From Symsagittifera roscoffensis (Eukaryota > Xenacoelomorpha > Acoela > Convolutidae): DNA of 64,000 bases. The position numbers and the translations under genes were made by a program. The notes beneath the pieces were generated by a model. It saw nothing but the letters and a program-made list of their open reading frames with translations, was not told the origin of the DNA and searched no databases. The DNA lies in NCBI RefSeq assembly GCF_963678635.1, contig NC_087069.1:25410303-25474302 (forward strand), in the 5' to 3' direction. This document shows positions 23,641 to 35,773 of the stretch, one piece after another (the stretch's first letter is position 1; each line of letters begins with the position of its first letter).

Positions 23641-25289
23641 AATTTATTTTCTTGTGGACCACTTAATACAAAGGAATACTGAAATGCGGGTCAAACACGA
23701 GGAGTGTTGGTAGTCATATAATACATGGTGACCATTAGGATATATACCTAATGATCATCCATAGATGACAACCCCTCATCCTAATGCAATTACTCTGTGT
23801 AGATACTAAATTACACATAGTATTTGTTAAGGAGGTAACTAAGTATTGTTTTGATTATAATGATTAATTTCATTTTGAGCTTTTATTCTTCACGTTGCAG
23901 AGCAAAATAAAAAAAAACTCTAATACAGTATGCGAAAAGTTGCGAAAATACAGTATGCGAAAAACCAATCTACCGCCGTGTCAAAAAGCAGTTTCAAATT
24001 TGTATTGCGGACGAGACAGCACGTGAATCCGAAACAGAACTCAAAAGTTTTCTTTTTTTTCGTTTGTGAATAAAACTTTCAAAATCAATATATGTTTGCA
24101 TGTGTTAGACACTTTTTCAATTATGTGTTTCATTGAAATGTTTCTTAATTGTTTCTGAACACATAGTTTGAAGCAGATTGAAAAGTTTTAGGGCCAAAAA
24201 CGGTTTGCCGAAGTTATCCCACAAAAAAAATTACAACCATTCATTTTTAATGATTTCGCAATATTTTTAAAAATACCATCCAAATCAACTGTTAAATAGT
24301 ATGTAGACCAATTATAAGCCAAATATATCGTTTTGTATTTATATATTCTATTTTTTTGATAGTGGCATTATTATTTATTTGATATATAGCATTCTAATAT
24401 GTGTAAGTTTTTTTTTGCGGAATGGCTATTTTATCTTTGGGCTCCGGTATGCGACTAAGATCACGAAGAACTCTCCGCTCGCCGATGGGCAAGAGTTTTT
24501 AAAATGGAGTAAAAGTTGCAGGTAAAGAGAGACGGGGTGGTTGAGTTAGAAATTACTCCGATAACAATGAAAACCAAGAACAGCTGATGAATTCTACAGT
24601 ATCAAAACAACAGGAACGAAAGATTTTTGATCTAATCTGATTTTTCGTAAATTTTTATATTTATTTCTATATTTCATAAAGAACTATATCCGATGTTGCA
24701 TAGTAAGATGTTTTCGCGAGCAAAAGTTGCGGTCTCACCGTCTTGTTTCAGGGGCTCGTTGGGTCTGCTCAAAACGATGAAGTTTAATGCCTTAAAATTG
24801 ATTTTTTAGGCGAAATTTTCTCAACATTGAGATGACTTCTGTAAATATTTTTCTTATCATAATCAAAATATCCGAGTTTTTAAGTTTCAAAAGACACTAG
24901 TATACTGAAAGTTTGTTTTAGCAGGTTTGAATTTGCGCCAATATCTACAGGCGTCATAACTTTCCAGTATGGTTTTCGTGTTCTTATGAGCTCAAAAGCT
25001 CAGCATCTGATAGTAAAATAACCTGATCCGATCAGATCTGATCATGCTCGACTTAATGTATTTAGCATATTACCAGCAGTAAATTTAAATTTTCATTTAT
25101 TGACGTAAAAATTTTCTGATGAATCATCTTCAATAACCTTTCATGGCGCTAATCCTAATAATTATAAAATAACGACTGATAAAATCAACACTTTTCGTTT
25201 TCCTTAAATCAGCTTTAAATTAAATAACATATTGAAAATTTTTTTATTGAATATAAAAATACAAAATTAGTTAGTATATTTCATACATC
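23641..25289. other. intergenic, no gene seen
   Basis: Between the foldback element and the retroelement. It holds a short palindrome around 23735-23755 (ATTAGG then CCTAAT around a TATATA centre) and a small GC-richer patch at about 24437-24495. No frame, RNA gene or LTR-like match to the 3' side of the retroelement was found by eye. Confidence 0.4.
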
Positions 25290-25294
25290 ATTAG

Positions 25295-25305
25295 TATATA
25301 TAAAT
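25295..25305 (+). promoter_or_regulatory. TATA-like box near retroelement 5' end
   Basis: TATATATAAAT lies just where the strand turns A/C-rich (from about 25310). A start some 25 to 30 bases downstream would place the first transcribed base at the edge of the biased segment. Such boxes are common by chance in AT-rich DNA. Confidence 0.2.
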
Positions 25306-26076
25306 CATCACATCATCCCAGCTTCATCCCGTAAAACATAACAGCGATTTTCAAAAAGTTAACAATCATCAAAACTAAAACTTAACCTCCATCCTTTATT
25401 TTTAAACTATCAAGGCTTATCCTTGCATTCACTTAAAATAACTTCAATCAAATAACAGATCATCAAAGCTTTCCTTGGATCTTTAAATTAAACTTTATCA
25501 AAATTTTAAATGTCTAAATATCTAAATCTCTGATCATCGAAGCCTATCCTTGGATCAAATTTAACATTTTTTTCTCCCTCTCCCCAATTCAATTAATGTC
25601 TAACGACCTCAAACGTCGATTCGCTACCCGATCGTTATCAACGACCCAGAATTAACAGAAAATTTTCAAAAAAATAAACATTTTATTTAAGACAAACAGT
25701 GAAGAACTTCGATTACTCATCTTTCACTTGATCCCACTCCTCTTAGATGACCCAGGCTAAACTTAGTAAGTCATAAAATAGTATCTAAGGAACTACTTGC
25801 GTTCTAATTATACCTGAACCTTGTGGTTCGATTTACTATTCTCCAACACTTGATCACAAATCACAGCCCCTAAGTAAGATTAGGTAGGTCTATCTTAGCT
25901 TCTTAGGTTAGAATAAGTCACGAGAAAGTACAAATCTTTCTCATGAATCAATTTACGCTTTTCTCATCAACCCAAATATACGACCCAAGTTAAGATAAAC
26001 ACAAAAATCATAATAACTAACAGTTTTAGACATTAGAATCACTAATCCAAATTTTGCACCCATCATCCTAAACCTT

Positions 26077-26532
26077 ATGTCAAGAGACAATTTAGGAAAC
26101 AAACCAACAATCATAAAAAACAATTGTTTAATTAACGACGGCAAATACGACCTCGTTATCACACCACACAGACAATCAGTAGGATACATAATAACAAGAA
26201 GACAAACACTAAGAAAGAAAATAATTAACAAACAAAAACAAATTATTAGAAAAAAAATTTCAAAACGAAGAAACGCAGTCTCAGAATCAGAGGCAACCGC
26301 AATACAAAAACTTCACAATATAAAAGACTCAAAAAACAAAAACAATCAAATTGACGATCAACTATATTTCAGTGACTCAGAAACCACGTCACCAGCATCA
26401 ATAAAAGGTAAACATAGAATAAAATTGTGCTCTACAAACAAACCAATACGTTTGTACAATTGGAATCAACCAATAAGACACATTGAAAGTTACATATTAA
26501 CAGTAATACAACACAAAAATGATTCAAAATGA
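26077..26532 (+). CDS. basic leader ORF upstream of gag
   Basis: A 151-codon intact frame from ATG, ending just before the gag frame begins. It is Lys/Arg/Asn/Ile-rich, with a strongly basic stretch around residues 45-66 (RRQTLRKKIINKQKQIIRKK) and an acidic/serine patch near residues 95-105 (YFSDSETTSP). I do not recognise a family. By position it could be an extra small protein of the retroelement or the start of the Gag precursor before a frameshift. A basic tract would suit nucleic-acid binding; that is inference only. Confidence 0.4.
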   Translation: MSRDNLGNKPTIIKNNCLINDGKYDLVITPHRQSVGYIITRRQTLRKKIINKQKQIIRKKISKRRNAVSESEATAIQKLHNIKDSKNKNNQIDDQLYFSDSETTSPASIKGKHRIKLCSTNKPIRLYNWNQPIRHIESYILTVIQHKNDSK

Positions 26533-28093
26533 AGATAACCTAGAAAATCAAGTACTTCCTTTTTTAATATCTCTATTAACTGAAGCTCGAGGACAGGTAC
26601 AATTTTGTCAAGTTTAATCGCAAACTTATTCAAAAAAGGAGAAAGTCCGTGCACAAGAGAATTTCCCGATGTAAAAATCAACAGACAACTTCTTGATCAC
26701 TATCTCAAAGGTATATGTAGTCTCACGTCACAATATGGAATCTACACAATAGAAATCAGATCACCAAATGCATTTCATGACAGATATCTCATTCAAACTG
26801 ATGATGTAGATATTGAATTTTTGAAAAGTTTTTATACAATACATAAAAAGCATACAACATCAAAACTCAATAAGAGCAAACCCAATATTCACAAATGATG
26901 TATTCTCACTTTTCTATAGCTATTTATCTATATTAGAAGTGAAGGAAACTCAAGGCTTTTCACCAACTCAAACATCTCGACATACAATTGTACGACGGGA
27001 AATACACATATTTTCAAAATTTTTAAATGCAATCCGAGAAGATCTAACAAAAAATCAAATAACACAATATGTTAGACATGGTTTACGAAAAATATTTGCA
27101 TGGTTCTTAATCGATTACTTTATTCACAATATTGATCAAATTGAACAAACAAGAAAAAATTCTAGACCACAAAATACAGATGACGAAACTGTACTAGCAG
27201 AACAATCAAGTTATGTTTAGGAACCTGATTGGTCTCATGAATCACTTATTAGTATACCAACAGATATATCAAGTCAGGCGATTAGTACTATCTCTATTAG
27301 CAAAGATTATAATAGAGTATACCCACTTACACTTGACGCAACACCTTCAAACTATTATTCATTTTTCCCTTAAAGCACAGGAAATAATAGTTTAATTTCT
27401 ACATTTATAAATAATGATAAATTAAATAGAACAAGAAAACTCACGCAACAAGACATACAAAATCTATCACATTTCGTAAGCGAAGAATTTGTTGAAACAA
27501 AAACAACAACAGAATCACAACAAAGCATTTCACCTATTCAACCCAATTTTACAACTCCAAAATTAAAAAATCCAACGCTACAACAAACAGCCATACAAAC
27601 CACAGTAAAACCGTCTGTTGCACAAAAATATTCGCAAATGGATCATTCATCGTTCCGACTAGTAACAAAACCATCATACAAACAACAAACATCACATAGA
27701 AATAATTTTGCAGAACATAATTACAACTATGTAAATGGACCAAAAATATTAAAACTTTCTAAAACAAATACTCAAAACTTCTTCTCACAAAGTCAAAACA
27801 TATCACAAACGACTTCAATTTCAGTAAAATTTCACGATCAACCAAGATCCTCACAAGAACAAAGTGGAAATAACCCATTCTTTCAACAAAATAAAAAAAA
27901 ACAAATAAATATCATACAGAGATCAACCTCATTATTATACACAAAAATTATTTTCCATCTGATGATGAAGAATACTAAAATCAAAATCATCAGCAATTTG
28001 ATTCAAATCAAAGACCCGGTTCTTACAGTATTGACTAACCAGATATTTTCGAACCATACACACGAAACGAACAAATACGACAACCAGAAATAA
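26524..28093 (+). pseudogene. gag: Gag N-terminal (matrix-like) region, broken
   Basis: A coding-like path runs through three frames. A first piece (26524-26620) passes into 26605-26898. Then one frame from about 26896 to 28093 is interrupted only by TAG at 27218 and TAA at 27373. Content: a helical, mildly basic start (for example FSKFLNAIREDLTKNQITQY near 27020) followed by a Gln/Thr/Ser/Asn-rich stretch typical of linkers before a capsid domain. Assignment to Gag rests on position before the capsid and on composition. No matrix motif is recognisable. Confidence 0.45.
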
Positions 28094-28195
28094 TCCAACA
28101 TCTTACAACGTCATTTTTCAACAAAAACCCAGTCAACACACAATCATAACAACCAACTCAAATGCATAACAAAATTCCACTGCCATAATATTTAC

Positions 28196-28909
28196 AACAA
28201 TATGAAAAAATAAAAAGCCAACTAACAAGTTTTACTCAAATGCCACATGCCGCAGAATCACTACAAATGACTATGAATCCATATCTAATGGGCGAATCAT
28301 CAATATCATCAAATAAATCACAAATGGTATTCACAGGCACAGATCCCGAATACTCTGTAGAAGATTATCTAAACGCAGTCCCAGCAAAGTTAATTTTAAA
28401 TATAGGACCTGAACCAGTAAACACGCCACTTCATCAAATTTGGATACATAGACGCACAGCCTTAATCCACACCACACTTGACGGCGCAGCCCAAAAATGG
28501 TTTTCAGTTTTACCAATAGAAATAAAATCAGATTAGAAAAGATTCACACAGAAATTCTCAAAAATGTTTGATCAGAAAGAAACAAACAACATCAAAGAGT
28601 TTTATGAAATGGAATACGTAGACTACCAAATGAAACGATTAAACAACTTGCAGTCAAAATAAAAACACAAGTCCGAAAAACTTATTCACTCAAAACTCAT
28701 GATTTTAAAAATTCAAAGATGACCAAAATCCTAATGATGACTCTAACACCTCAATTGCGAAAAATAGCAATAAAAAAGAGAGCATCACACACTTCCTTGA
28801 TTTAGACTTTAGATTAAGAGAGCCAGATTTAGACTTTAGAAAACTAGTAGATAAACTAGAACAAGCGGAGATCACTGTGAAATTAGGAGAAACGGAAAAT
28901 CTAGAATAA
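28196..28909 (+). pseudogene. gag: Gag capsid domain, broken
   Basis: The frame from 28196 to 28536 contains FTGTDPEYSVEDYLNAVPAK, then RRTALIHTTLDGAAQKWFSV. This is the usual retrotransposon-gag pattern, where a helix ending in A-x-x-W-F precedes LP and a run toward F-x-x-x-F. A TAG at 28534 interrupts it. The same frame goes on (KRFTQKFSKMF) to about 28661, after which a shifted frame carries the C-terminal part (about 28631-28795, including LPNETIKQLAVKIK), and a further one ends near 28909 with FRKLVDKLEQAE. Capsid forms the particle shell around the RNA. At least one stop and two shifts make this copy non-functional. Confidence 0.65.
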
Positions 28910-28915
28910 CAAAAT

Positions 28916-29760
28916 GTGAACCAGATCCAAACTACTATTTCACAAATAAACAATATCAACGACTCTGATACAGAATTATTCGAAAAAATCACCGAAATTT
29001 TGAACATTTACGAGAAAAACCCAAACTTTAAAGGCAAATCATCATTCAAAAATGGTGTAATTTTTGTCGACGATAGGGACACAGCATTGCTGAATGCAGA
29101 CAAAAACGACAAAGTAACCAAAACAAACCACAAAAATATAAATAAACCAACAAATCATTTCATCAATACTTTAAAAAAAGATCAACATTTACCCAACAAA
29201 AACATTTATAGTAATAATAGTTCAGGAAAACCACTTCCAAATAACTCCAATTACTCTAAACAACAATCACCCTACAATACGAATTAATGATGAAGATCAC
29301 CATACCAAAAATTTCACGAAATTTCTCACAAAACAAATATAGTCGATCACATATTCGAAATAGTCAATATCGAAATAACTATTCAAGATCAAATTCAAAC
29401 CAACCTGATTTTTTGTTTGATGCCAGTTTCCATTCAAATTGTAGAAAAAAAATTATTCAAATAATCGATCTAGAAACTCTTCATACAACCAATATAGAAA
29501 TTATTCCAACGATAGTAATAGAATTTATTCAAATAAACGAAACCCTAGATATCAAAATAATCAATCACGCGATTTTTCTAACAACAGATCAAAAAATAAC
29601 AATTATCAAAACAGATCACGCCATAATTCACAGAATAGAAATTCGAGTTATAACAATAGACAAAGAAACTACACACAGCCACCACACAGGAATAACACAC
29701 ATCATCACAATTTACAACAAAATTAAAGGAGTATTATACCTAAACATCAAAGGCAAATAA
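28916..29760 (+). pseudogene. gag: Gag nucleocapsid-like Arg/Asn/Ser-rich tail
   Basis: The frame 28916-29287 is polar and Asn/Lys-rich. The next piece carries RSHIRNSQYRNNYSRSNSNQ (about 29340-29400). After a slip in an A run near 29445 the tail continues in another frame from about 29445 to 29759, with dense R-N-S-Y-Q content (for example RSRHNSQNRNSSYNNRQRNY). There is no CCHC zinc knuckle. A basic low-complexity tail would bind RNA in place of a knuckle, as some Gypsy-type Gags do. The longer open frame over the same bases (29287-29760) reads Ile/Thr-rich and is a shadow in its second half. Confidence 0.5.
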
Positions 29761-29900
29761 ATCAGGTACAATCAACTTCAGAAACTCAACCAAACTTCCC
29801 TGGTATTGACAATAACGAAAGCAGAGACTTGCTATAAAATCACATCAATTGCGAATCCACAGATAGCAAAAGTGACACAGAAAACACGATTTCAATTAAC

Positions 29901-30542
29901 ATGATAAATGTTGAAAATGACTACGAACCTATTATATACGAACAACCGATATATTCTCACATCTATCAAAACAATGATCAATTTCCTTTAAACTATTATA
30001 CAAGAACTATATCCAATAACAAAGCAAAGGCAAAAATAGAAAAAATAGTAGAAGAAATAACATGGCAAATTGCTCAAACACAAATAACAATTATCAAAGA
30101 ATGCTCAAACACAAATAACAATTATCCAAACATACCTAAAGAACCGCAGTTACAAAAAGAAAAATTCTGGACAAAACCACTTCTTTTAGAAAGCCCAAAA
30201 ACTAAACAATTTCAAACACCAGAACTTGAAGAAGATTTTTTAATAGATTCCAGAGCAGAATCAAATATCATCAACATTCTCACTTGGAATGAAATAAAAA
30301 TTCTACACCCAAAGTTAATACCCTTCAAAACAACAAGCAGACTAGCAGACGCACAAGGATCAAACTTAATGAATTATGGAAAAATCCAACTTTTCGTCTT
30401 TCCCACCCAAATAGTGGAACAAAACAAACTCATGAGCAAACCATCTAAACAAACCTTCCTCATCACCGATATAAAACATAATATCATTGGAAAACCATTT
30501 ATTACTAAATATATACCAACGATGAAAATTTTAAATTTTTAG
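29901..30542 (+). pseudogene. pol: retropepsin-like aspartic protease region
   Basis: A 213-codon open frame. The C-terminal half shows the retropepsin layout. The active-site strand FLIDSRAESNII lies around residues 113-124, a middle strand holds LADAQGSNLMNYGKI, and the final HNIIGKPFI corresponds to the family's hydrophobic-hydrophobic-G motif before the terminal helix. The expected active site is D-[ST]-G-A; here the glycine is arginine (AGA), a single-base change from GGA. The Asp is kept. This would very likely inactivate the enzyme. It normally cleaves Gag and Pol. The upstream half is polar linker. Confidence 0.6.
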
Positions 30543-30689
30543 AATTAATATAAAGATAAATACACTAGAAAGAAAAACACAGCTTTGACATTTTTTTAAA
30601 GAATAAACAAACAACCACCATTTTTCTCTAAATTTTACCCCATATACAATCAGGAACGGAAAAACCTGAAACCACTTTCAGGAAATGTG

Positions 30690-31890
30690 TATAACTTCTC
30701 ATTCAAACAAGTTCACCAATATGATAGAGAACAAAATAAACAACATCTCTTCATGTCGGACATTGATTTCAAACCAATTCATAAATTTTTCCGAGTAACA
30801 ATTTCATCTATCAAATACATAGAAGACTGAAACTCCGATATGATTTCTTTACACAAATATAACAATTCTCCCTACAAAATAACCCTACCTCTAGGACTCT
30901 AAGGTTTTTGTGAAACTAACGCAACAATTTCTCCCACAAAAGAAATAGCGTATAGAGTAAATAATAATTTACAACTATTAGATATATGTCAATCAATAAT
31001 TCTTGACAAAAAATTGTCAATTAAAAAAAATTTGAGCAATGAAAAACGAAACACAGATTATTTCACAAAGGCACCCTACTTTAAACCAACATTTCAACTA
31101 TCAAAATACACCGAAGAACAACAAAAATCTTCAACAATGTTTAATTTCCAACACTCACAGATAAATCAAAAACAACTTGAACAATTAGCTGACTTATTAT
31201 TAAAGTACCCAAAAATTTACGCAACATATAAATTTGATGTTGGAAAAGTAAATTCACCATTTTATTTAACTCTAAAACCTGATGCAGTTTCAAAAAACAA
31301 TGAGCAAGTAAAGTCCCATTTCACTTGCAAGACAAAGTCAACCAATTACTTGAAAAACTATGAAATATGAAATCATCTCTCCAGTAAATAAAGTAGAACA
31401 GCCTATAGGTAACTTATTCATAAACCCCGTTATCATTTTGGCAAAAGTACAATCATTGAAAAATAGTTCTAGATGCAAGATACCTCAATTCACTTATTGA
31501 TGAATCTACATGTAATTGGCCTATCGAGTCAATTCAAGTAATTCTCACAAAAATAAACCGGTAAATATTTCACAACAGCAGATAAGAATAGTGCATATAA
31601 TCAAATTCCGTTAGACGAACAATCAAGCCTAAAATCGTTATTGGAAATCAACAATACGAACTCAACAGATTGTTCTATGGAATATCCATAGGACCAGCAG
31701 CATTTTCAGCTTTTATGAGCAAAATTTTTAGACCACTAATACTCAAGAAAAACGCAATCACCTATTTAGACGATGTTTTTATGCAATCACAGACAAAAAA
31801 AGAAATGTTTACAGTTTTAGAACACTATCACAAAATACTTCAGAACAAAAATCGAAAGAAAGACAATAACTCCATTAAAATCACGCATTG
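30690..31890 (+). pseudogene. pol: reverse transcriptase, multiple frameshifts
   Basis: Pieces in order: a pre-RT segment (about 30690-31013); the frame 31014-31370 with QINQKQLEQLADLLLKYPKI and FDVGKVNSPFYLTLKPDA, matching the N-terminal approach of Ty3/Gypsy RTs; a broken stretch to about 31670 with VLDARYLNSLIDE and FTTADKNSAYNQIPL (first catalytic Asp); then FYGISIGPAAFSAFMSKIF and ITYLDDVFMQS at 31670-31891 (YLDD, the two metal-binding Asp). Residue order and motifs are those of Ty3/Gypsy RT, which copies element RNA into DNA. At least three frameshifts prevent expression. Confidence 0.8.
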
Positions 31891-31891
31891 A

Positions 31892-33145
31892 TGCTATTCA
31901 AAAACTTCAACCACCAACAAACAAAAAGAAAATTCAAGAATTCCTTGGAATGTTAAATTTTTTAAGCAAATACGTTTATAAAATGCAATTATATTTAAGA
32001 CCATTCTATAACATCCTCAGACAACAAAATAATTTTGAATGGAATACAGAACATCAAACACAATTTGAAGAAATTAAAAAAATTCTAACTGAACAAATTT
32101 CAAATACAATTTCAGATCCAAATCAACCATTCTATGCAATGTGCGATGCTTCAAATTTTGGCATCGGCGCAGCATTATTACAATCACACAATGGTACAAA
32201 TAAAATGAACCTTATATCAGCGAATTCTCGATTATTCACTCAAGCAGAGCTACGACTCTCAACTTTAATGAGAGAATGTACAGCTATATTTTATACACTT
32301 ACAGAATATGAATTTCTGATACTTGGATCAAAACATCCAACAGTTCTATTCACAGATCACAAACCAATCGTTTTTCTCTTTACACAAAAGTCAAACCCAA
32401 ATCACCGAGTTTATAGATTTCAATTAATTCTAATGAAATTTCCAAACTTACATATAGTTTGGACAGCAGGAAAGAATCTTGCATTACCAGATACATTAAG
32501 TCGAAATACACCACCTGAATTACTTACAAGAAAGACTACAGTTGAAATACCCAAGAATATAAAATTTTACCTTGCAGAAAACGAAACATCACCCCGACTA
32601 AAATGCAAATATGCAGTAAAAACTGACATTGAACAGTCACAAATAAATAACCTACAACACTTCCCACTTTACTTAGATTGCCAAAATAACCACTACGAAG
32701 TTGATCTACTTGGAACATCAACTTTCAAACCAATTCCATACTCACAATGGATAAAAAATAACATTCAACAAAAAAGAGTAAAACAACACTTGCATAAAAA
32801 GACCTTTTTTAGTTAATTGAAAAAGAAAGTCTAACTGATAAAAAAAATTTATCAGGACCACAAACAAATGATTCAAAATACACAATAAATCAAGTTTTTG
32901 ACCTCCATGACCCACTTGATACAATTCATTTATCTAAATTAGAAATTGAAAACATTTTTCTCCCCCCAACAGATAAAATTGCAATTAATACCTTAAAACA
33001 ATATCAAAATCTTGACCCAGTAATTAGACAACTAAAATCATGGCACAAATACAAAACTAAACCCGTAAAGGCAGATACCACAATTTTAGGAAATAAAACA
33101 CTCCTCCGATATTTTCGAAAATTTAATAATACAACAATTAATGAA
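31892..33145 (+). pseudogene. pol: RT connection and RNase H, block 1
   Basis: The frame 31950-32816 is intact for 288 codons. It starts with the thumb/connection segment (FLSKYVYKMQLYLRPFYNIL) and continues into RNase H. AMCDASNFGIGAALLQ has the first catalytic Asp, the helix around LRLSTLMRECTAIFY supplies the Glu, and LFTDHKPI supplies the next Asp. The tail GKNLALPDTLSRN is the normal end of a Gypsy RNase H. A shifted piece (about 32850-33145) leads toward integrase (ILGNKTLLRYFRKF). RNase H removes RNA from the RNA-DNA hybrid. This is the best preserved enzyme block of the element. Confidence 0.8.
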
Positions 33146-34511
33146 CAGACTTTTTTCTAACACGAGTAAAATTCCTTGGACATATTATAGAAAAAAACAC
33201 TATAACTTCATTAAAATCTCGCATAGATGCAATTCAGAAACCCCAACCACCATCAAATAAGAAGAAAAAACAAGTATTTCTTGGAATGTTATACTTCTTA
33301 AATAAATACGTATATAAAATGCAGCTATACTTAAGACCATTTTACAACATCCTTAGACAACAGAATAATATTGAATGGACAGCAGAACATCAGAAACAAT
33401 TTGAAGAGATAAAAACTCTTCTCACAGAACAATTATCAAACACTAATCTAGATCCCGATCAACCATTTTATGCCATGTGCGATGCCTCAAATTTTGGCAT
33501 CGGCGCAGCCATATTACAATCTCACAATGGAACACATAAAATGAACCTCATTTCCGCCAACTCTAGGCTATTCACACAAGCTGAACTTAGACTCTCTAAT
33601 CTTATGAGAGATTGCACAGCCATAATGTATACACTTACAGAATATGAATTTTTAACACTTGGATTTAAACACCCAACAGTTTTATTTACAGACCATAAAT
33701 CAATAATCTTTCTTTTTACAAAATACTCAAACCAAACCATGGAGTTTATAGATTTCAACTAAATTTAATGAAATTCCCAATTTTACATATAGTTAAGACA
33801 GCAGGAAAAAACCTCGCACTACCCGATACTTTCAGTAGAAATACACCACCTGAATTATTAACAAGAAAAACAACAATTGAAATACAACAAAATATAAAGT
33901 TTTTCCTTGCAAAAAATGAAACTTCACCAAGATTACACTGCAAATATGCAGTAAAAACTGACATAGACCAATCACAAACAAATAATCTTCAATATTTTCC
34001 ACTATATCTTGGTTGTCAAAACAATTTCTACGAAGTAGATTTACTAGGAAAATCTACATTCAAACCGATACCATACTCTTCATGGATAAAAAACAACAAA
34101 AACCAGTCGAACAAAAGTAATATAAAAAAGATCGATTCCCTTTAATTGAAAAAAAAACTCACTTATAGTATAAATTTATCAGGCCCACCAAATAATGATT
34201 CAAAATATACAATAAACCATGTTTTTATAATCTTCAAAACCCACTAGACACAATACCTCTATCAAAAAAAAGAAATTGAAAACATTATTCTCCAAATAAC
34301 AGAAAAAATAACACTCGAATTGTTAAAAAAAAACATCAAAACATTGACCCAGTCATTAGATAAAATAAAATCTTGGCACAAATATAAAACCAAGCCAATT
34401 AAAGCCAATACCACAATTCTAGGAAACAAAACCCTTCTTAGATATTTCAGAAAGTTTAACAACACCTCTATCAACGAAAACAACAGACATCCTAGAAAAC
34501 CAAACATCTGA
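33146..34511 (+). pseudogene. pol: RT end, connection and RNase H, block 2 (divergent duplicate)
   Basis: Repeats block 1 at an offset of about 1335 bases and begins slightly earlier in RT (VKFLGHIIEKNTIT). RNase H motifs recur (CDASNFGIGAAILQ, LFTDHKSI, GKNLALPDTFSRN). A shift at about 33762 splits the frame into 33286-33762 and 33768-34145. The following linker (34320-34511) repeats ILGNKTLLRYFRKF. The two blocks differ at many synonymous and some amino-acid sites, much more than the three late copies downstream do. So this is not a recent local duplication. Joining of two related elements by template switching or recombination is likelier. Confidence 0.75.
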
Positions 34512-34518
34512 TATCAAA

Positions 34519-35340
34519 GTGCTCTGCCTACCTTTAAGTATGATGCTTTTAGCTTTTCATACCTCTCACTCTTTACACACTAAAGGACACTCAGTAGCAG
34601 AAAAAACATACTCAAATTTTATACAATTTTTTTATTACCCAAATGCAACAATTTGGATAAAAGTATTTTTGAACGATGTCAATCAAACAAACCATACCCA
34701 TACCAAAAATAAATCGCAGAAAAACAAGAATTTAAAGGACAAATTCTATATTTCAATCACAGAATTTCATTCGATATAAAAGGACCAATATCACCATCCT
34801 TAGAAGGAAACTCATACCCTAAGGTCATGGTAGATGCATTCACACGCTACGTAGCACTCAACCCAGTTCCTCATTGCAATGCTTATTTTGCATATGTAAC
34901 ACTTTATTATCACTGGATAGCAAAATTCGGTTTACCCGAAATCCTTGTCACAGATAATGGCATTGAATTTATAAATAACGACATCATTACACTATGCCAC
35001 TTAAATAACATTAAACACAAACCACGTGCATCTCACGTGCCTTGAAATAATGGATTAGTCGAAGGCACGGACCGTTCCCTACAAGAATGTCTTAGATGTA
35101 TCATTAACGGAAATGACACGCGATATACTGAATGGTCAACAGATGTAAAACTATTCCCACTATCTTATAATTCACAAATCACAACAATCTTAGGACTATC
35201 ACCCTATGAAATGTTTTTTGATCAAGAACCACGGAAACCGATAATGTTCACAGCAAATTCTTCAAAAAATGCACAAAGTTATTGCCGGCCCACTAAACAA
35301 TCAATAACTACAATCTACGACTACATACCCACGATGAAGA
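34519..35340 (+). pseudogene. pol: integrase, zinc-finger and catalytic core, broken
   Basis: The frame 34519-34779 carries the HHCC-like N-terminal region (HTSHSLHTKGH), but the two expected cysteines near its end are not visible (NDVNQTN). The core follows. MVDAFTRYVALNPV (about 34828) gives the first Asp, ILVTDNGIEFINND (about 34950) the second Asp, and GLVEGTDRSLQECLR (35053 on, after a TGA at 35043) the Glu, so the D,D,E triad is intact. LGLSPYEMFFDQEPRKP closes the core. Integrase joins the DNA copy to the host chromosome. The stop and flanking shifts disable this copy. Confidence 0.75.
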
Positions 35341-35758
35341 TCACTTTCATCATCCACAAATTTTAAAATTAGCTTTCGGTACACACACCGGATGGATTTT
35401 AAACAGAGACAAAAAACACAACGAAATTTACCAGAAAGTAACAAAAAATTGTTACTAAAACAAAATAAAAATTACCAAATAAATTCCCGATTTACCCTAG
35501 CTACAAATTTAAAAATTGGAACATACGTTTTAATTCCAAAGTTTACACACGAGAAGAAATTTTTAAAAAATTACAACCACTCCGAAAAGGACCGTATCAA
35601 ATAGTTGGTAAACCCACTGGTGTAACACACAAACTTACAGACTTAAACAAAAAAAGGAACCGTTCAATTACCCAAAAGAGTACGCCCTTCGAGAACTTAC
35701 TCAATTATACTCTTTTACAGGACTTGAAGTTATTCAAAATAGTTCAGATCACAATTAA
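35341..35758 (+). pseudogene. pol: integrase C-terminal GPY-type module, end of Pol
   Basis: A frame at 35392-35604 is partly coding-like. After a shift the segment PLRKGPYQIVGKPTGVTHKL (about 35578-35637) shows the GPY/F-type module found at the C-terminus of many Ty3/Gypsy integrases. A further shift leads to a frame ending TGLEVIQNSSDHN followed by TAA at about 35756-35758, which I take as the end of Pol. Confidence 0.6.
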
Positions 35759-35773
35759 AATTAAAGCACTGAT

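Noticed and set aside
23528-23713. Lys-rich open frame
   Set aside because: Mirror of the T-rich left end; composition-driven.
29287-29760. 157-codon Ile/Thr-rich open frame
   Set aside because: From about 29445 the Arg/Asn/Ser-rich reading in another frame is the Gag-like one; the Ile-rich reading is its shadow.
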